From the NCBI GenBank assembly GCA_008729055.1, contig SDUX01000004.1, forward strand, positions 6,092,559-6,156,558: a stretch of 64,000 nt of DNA. Direction: 5' to 3'. Shown here piece by piece: positions 60,728 through 64,000 of the stretch. How positions within the stretch are numbered: the first letter of the stretch is position 1; every line of letters begins with the position of its first letter. The DNA comes from Pyropia haitanensis. Its lineage: Eukaryota > Rhodophyta > Bangiophyceae > Bangiales > Bangiaceae. The notes below the pieces were generated by a model. It worked only from the letters and a program-made list of their open reading frames with translations, did not search any database and was not told the DNA's origin. The position numbers and the translations under genes are program-made.

Positions 60728-62681
60728 CTACACTTGCACCCGCTCCGCCTCGGCCAGCCGCTCTTCCCCTTTTGCCACCGCCGCGGTCACGGCCGCGACG
60801 GCCGCCCGCACGTCCGCCCCCCCCTTCCCCACCCGCCGCAGCGCGTCGGTCACCGCCGCGGTCGCCGCCGCGGCGGCGGCGGCGGCGTCCGCCTCGGCCG
60901 CCGCCGCCCGCCGCGTGGCCCGCTCGGCCGTCCGCCTGGACGCGGCGGCGGTGGCGGCGGCCTCCTTGCGGGCGGCCGCCGCGGCGGCGGCGGCCGCCTC
61001 CCGCTCCGCCGCCGCCCGGTCGAGCGCGTCGCGGAGGCGGGCGAGCGCGTCGTCGTACTCGGCCTCGGCGGCGGCGGCGGCGGCGGCCTCCCGCTTGAGC
61101 GCGTCCGCCGCGTAGACGCGCTGCTCGTCCTGCGCGGCGGTCGCCTCGACGAGCGACCGGAGCGACGCCTTGGCCGCCTTCTCCCGACCCGCCCACGCGT
61201 CGGTGAGGCGGGCGAGGGCGGGCGCGACGACCGTCGCGACGGGGGGGGTGAGGAGGGGCGGGGGGGAGCCGGGGGGGGGGGGGCGCCGCCGCCGCCGGCG
61301 GCCCCCCCGCCGTCGCCGTCTGCGGCTGGTGGGGGGGGGAGGGGGGGGGCGCCGCCGCCGCCGCGGGCGGCAGCACGAGCGTCAGCCGCAGCGCGTCGGC
61401 GGTGAGGACGGTCGGGTCGGGATCGTCGTCCCCCCCCCCCCCTTGGAGGCGCACCCCCCCCCCCCCGGCGGCAGCAGCGCGCCCGTCGCCGCGTTGGCGG
61501 CCGCCACCAGCTCCTCCAGCGCCCGCGTGCGGTCGCGCACCGCCGCCTCGGCGGCGGCGCGCCGCGCGTCGAGGCCCGCCCGCCCGTCCGCGGCGCGCGC
61601 CAGGTCCGCCGCCAGCGCCGACCGGCGGGCGGCAATGTCCGCCGCGTCGATGCGGTCGGTCGCCTGGCGGGCGAGCGTCGCCTCGAGCGCCGCGACCTCC
61701 GCGTCGAGCGCGTCGAGGCGCTCCCGCGCGGCGGTGAGCGCCGCGTCGGCGCGGCACGCCTTGGCGTCCAGCCGGCCATTGTGGTCGGCGAGGCTCGCGT
61801 TGTAGGCGGTGAACTTGGCAACCTCGGCGGCGGCGCCGTCGAGGTCGGCCCGGGTGGCGGCGAGGGGGCTCGGCCCGCTGGTCAGGCGGCCGAGCTCGGC
61901 CACCACCCGCGCGTGCTCCGCTTCGGCGGCGGCGACCTCGGCGGCGGCGGCGGCGTCGTCCTCGGCAAACTCGGCTTCCAGCTGCTCGTCCAGCTCGGCA
62001 AAGTCGTCGTTGCCGTACAGGAACCGGTCGTACGAGAGGGCGACAAAGTTGAAGAAGAGCTCCTCCCGCTTGGCCGTCTCGTCCATGTGCACCGCCGCGT
62101 CGCGCGCCGCGTCGGCGGCGTAGCGGTACTGGACGAGCTCGCGGAGCCACGAGAGGCAGCCGAGCAGCGCGGGCCACGTGTGGCTCGAGCCGATCGTCTG
62201 GAGCGACGACTTGGACAGCGCGATGGGGTAGCCGAGCCCCTTGAGCACCGCCGGCACCGCCTCCTCCACCTTGCCCGACAGCACAAAGGCGGGCTCAATG
62301 AGGCGGACGAGAAAGACAAAGATGTCCTTGAAGCCGCTCGCGGAGGTGCCCTTGAGCTGCTTGAGCGACAGCGGCTCCTTGTAGCCGCTCTCAATGAGGA
62401 AGGAGATGAGCGCGCGGGACGACTCGGCCATGTACGCCCGGTCGTTGAGCGGCCGGCACTCCTTCACCTTTACACCCCCCGACCGGTTAAAGTCGTGCGC
62501 CGCGAGCGACGACGAGCGGCCGCCGCCGACGGCGCCCCCCCCCCCCCCCCCCCGGCGCCCCCCCCCCCCCGCCGCGCGCACCCGAGATGGACGACGTCCG
62601 CTTCCCCCCGTCGTCCCGCCCGGGCACCATGGACGAGCGGCGGACCCCCACGCCGACGCCGACGCCGCCGCCGCCACCGCC

Positions 62682-62727
<46 letters not shown>

Positions 62728-62909
62728 TACGCCGGCACCGCCGACGCGCGGCGGGCGGGGAGGCCCGATGATAGGGACGAGCCGGTGCCGCCGCCGCCGC
62801 CGCCCCCATACGCCGCCGCCCGCGCGTTGAGGGTGGCGGGCGTGACGGGCGCGAGGGTGGACGGCCGGCGGAGGGTGGAGCCAAACATGCGGCGGCCGCC
62901 GCTGTCCAT
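60728..62909 (-). CDS. NDC80: NDC80/HEC1 kinetochore protein, frameshifts at G/C runs
   Basis: Microtubule-binding subunit of the NDC80 kinetochore complex. N-terminus MDSGGRRMFGSTLRRPSTLA then a poly-Gly-containing basic tail. The calponin-homology head follows: RPLNDRAYMAESSRALISFL, LKQLKGTSASGFKDIFVFLV, VPAVLKGLGYPIALSKSSLQ, then the hallmark SSHTWPALLGCLSWLRELVQ. A long Ala/Glu/Arg coiled coil runs to the stop at 60728 (ALRRVGKGGADVRAAVAAVT, LAEAERVQV). About 725 residues against 642 in human. Phases change at C19/C13 runs 62535-62570, C13 runs 61430-61466 and G runs 61271-61350, so the middle of the coiled coil is unreliable. The ATG at 62909 gives the typical basic N-terminal tail. No intron seen. 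Confidence 0.88.
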
Positions 62910-64000
62910 CGTGGCTGCCAGTCAAGTGGGGGGGGGGGGGGGTACGAGTTAGGCGCACAGCGCGGGGTGCGAGAAAAAGGAGCGGGCAGGGAGGGGGAGG
63001 ATGAGGGGGGGGGGGGGCAGAGGCGTCACAGACGCTAGGGAGAGAGACCAGACGCAGGGGGGGGGGCCGGGTGGGAACCGAAACGAGGAGCAAGGAGCTG
63101 GTACGGGAGGAGACGGAGCGGCCAGCGGGGAAGACCGCGGGGTGGCGTCCACAGGGGTTGGGTGGAGGAAGAGGGAGAGAGAGGGGGGTGGGGGGGGGGG
63201 GGGGGGTGCCGCCCGGGCCGCGGCGCAGACGGGCGCGGCGCGGCGCGGCGCGGCGGCACGGCGGGCGTCGGCGGCACGGCGGCGGCGTGGGGTGGCGCGC
63301 AGACGGCAGCGGCAAGACGGCGGGGGGCGGTGGTGCCACTCGCGGCGCGCCGCCCACACCGCCACACGGGGGCAGCGGCGTGGCGGCGCCGCCGCCGACG
63401 GCGCCGGTGCGTCTGCGTGGGAGGGGGGGGGGGGGGGGGGGGGGGGAGCGCCGCGGACGCCACCGCCGCCCGCGCTTGGCCGGCTGGTGGTGGGCGCGCG
63501 CGTCCGCGCGTCGGGATGGATGGCGCGGGCGGCGGAGGGGGTGGGGGGGGGGGGGGGGGAGGGGGCGTTGGGGGGGGGCGCCGCCTCGGTGGGGGAAACG
63601 GGCTCGAGGGGGGGGGGGAGAGGAGGGTCTGGGCGGCGCACGGGCGCGGCGGTCCGCCCGCGGTTCAAACATTTGAATTTTTTGGAACGGGCGCCGCCGG
63701 CGGCGTGTGCCGTCGCGGTCGCCGCCGCCACCCCCGCCCGCCCGCCGCCGCTGCGTCGGCCCCGCGCCCCCTGCGCCGGGGCGGCGCGCCGCCACCCCCG
63801 GCCGCCACCCGCCGCCGCCGCCACTGGCCGCGCCACGCGGTGGCGGCCGCGGCTCCCCCCCACCCCCGCCCGCCACCTTGCGCCGCCTCGACGGGGGGGG
63901 CGCCGCGCGCCCACCGTCGCCGCCCCGTGCGCGGCGGTGGACACGCCGCCTCGCGGCGGCGCGCGCGCGCGCGGGCGGCAATGGCGGGGGGGGCGGGCGG
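62910..64000. promoter_or_regulatory. Upstream region of NDC80
   Basis: 62920-63560 is G-run-rich on the plus strand, hence a CT/C-rich leader for NDC80. An AT-rich patch at 63663-63686 contains TTCAAACATTTGAA followed by TTTTTTGGAACGG. The rest is GC low complexity to the window end; no gene recognised. Confidence 0.35.

Overview
This 64 kb window is nuclear DNA of a eukaryote with a photosynthetic plastid, most likely a red alga of the Bangiales (Porphyra/Pyropia type). Reasons: very high GC, Ala/Gly/Pro-rich proteins with long GGC/GCC runs, mostly intronless genes or genes with one short GT-AG intron of about 230-510 nt, transit-peptide-like leaders, a plastid ClpS, a copia-like retrotransposon, and conserved eukaryotic genes (MAGO, NDC80, GFAT, ABCF, P450). 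The species is inferred, not proven.

Layout. 0-14 kb: a CIA30/atypical-SDR protein (-, cut by the window start) divergent from an ABCF ATPase (+); a CinA-like/nucleotidyltransferase fusion (+); a SnoaL-like protein (-); a zinc-ribbon OB-fold candidate (-); a GT92 glycosyltransferase (-). 14.5-21.4 kb: a complete Ty1/copia LTR retrotransposon with LTRs identical by eye and a 5-bp target duplication. 22.0-22.5 kb: a 557-bp MITE (TAA duplication, 20-bp TIRs) enclosing a strong hairpin. 22.7-28.5 kb: a His-rich ZIP transporter, an EMB8/YheT-type hydrolase and a small basic protein, all +. 29.4-34.4 kb: a PfkB kinase (+) convergent with GFAT (-). 34.4-42 kb: extremely low-complexity DNA with one doubtful minus-strand gene. 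42.3-48.5 kb: a P450 (+), a C2-domain (copine-like) protein (-) and ClpS (+). 48.5-55 kb: gene-poor, with one small membrane protein. 55.3-64 kb: a plastid membrane protein candidate (+), an unrecognised probable plastid protein (-) divergent from MAGO (+), and NDC80 (-).

The genes form no single pathway. They are a mixed set of plastid, RNA, mitotic, transport and sugar-metabolism housekeeping genes. The recurring oddity is that conserved proteins change frame exactly at G or C homopolymers (at least six genes). This points to consensus-length errors in the assembly, or to real homopolymer polymorphism. Where this occurs the CDS entries give the outer limits and name the run concerned.
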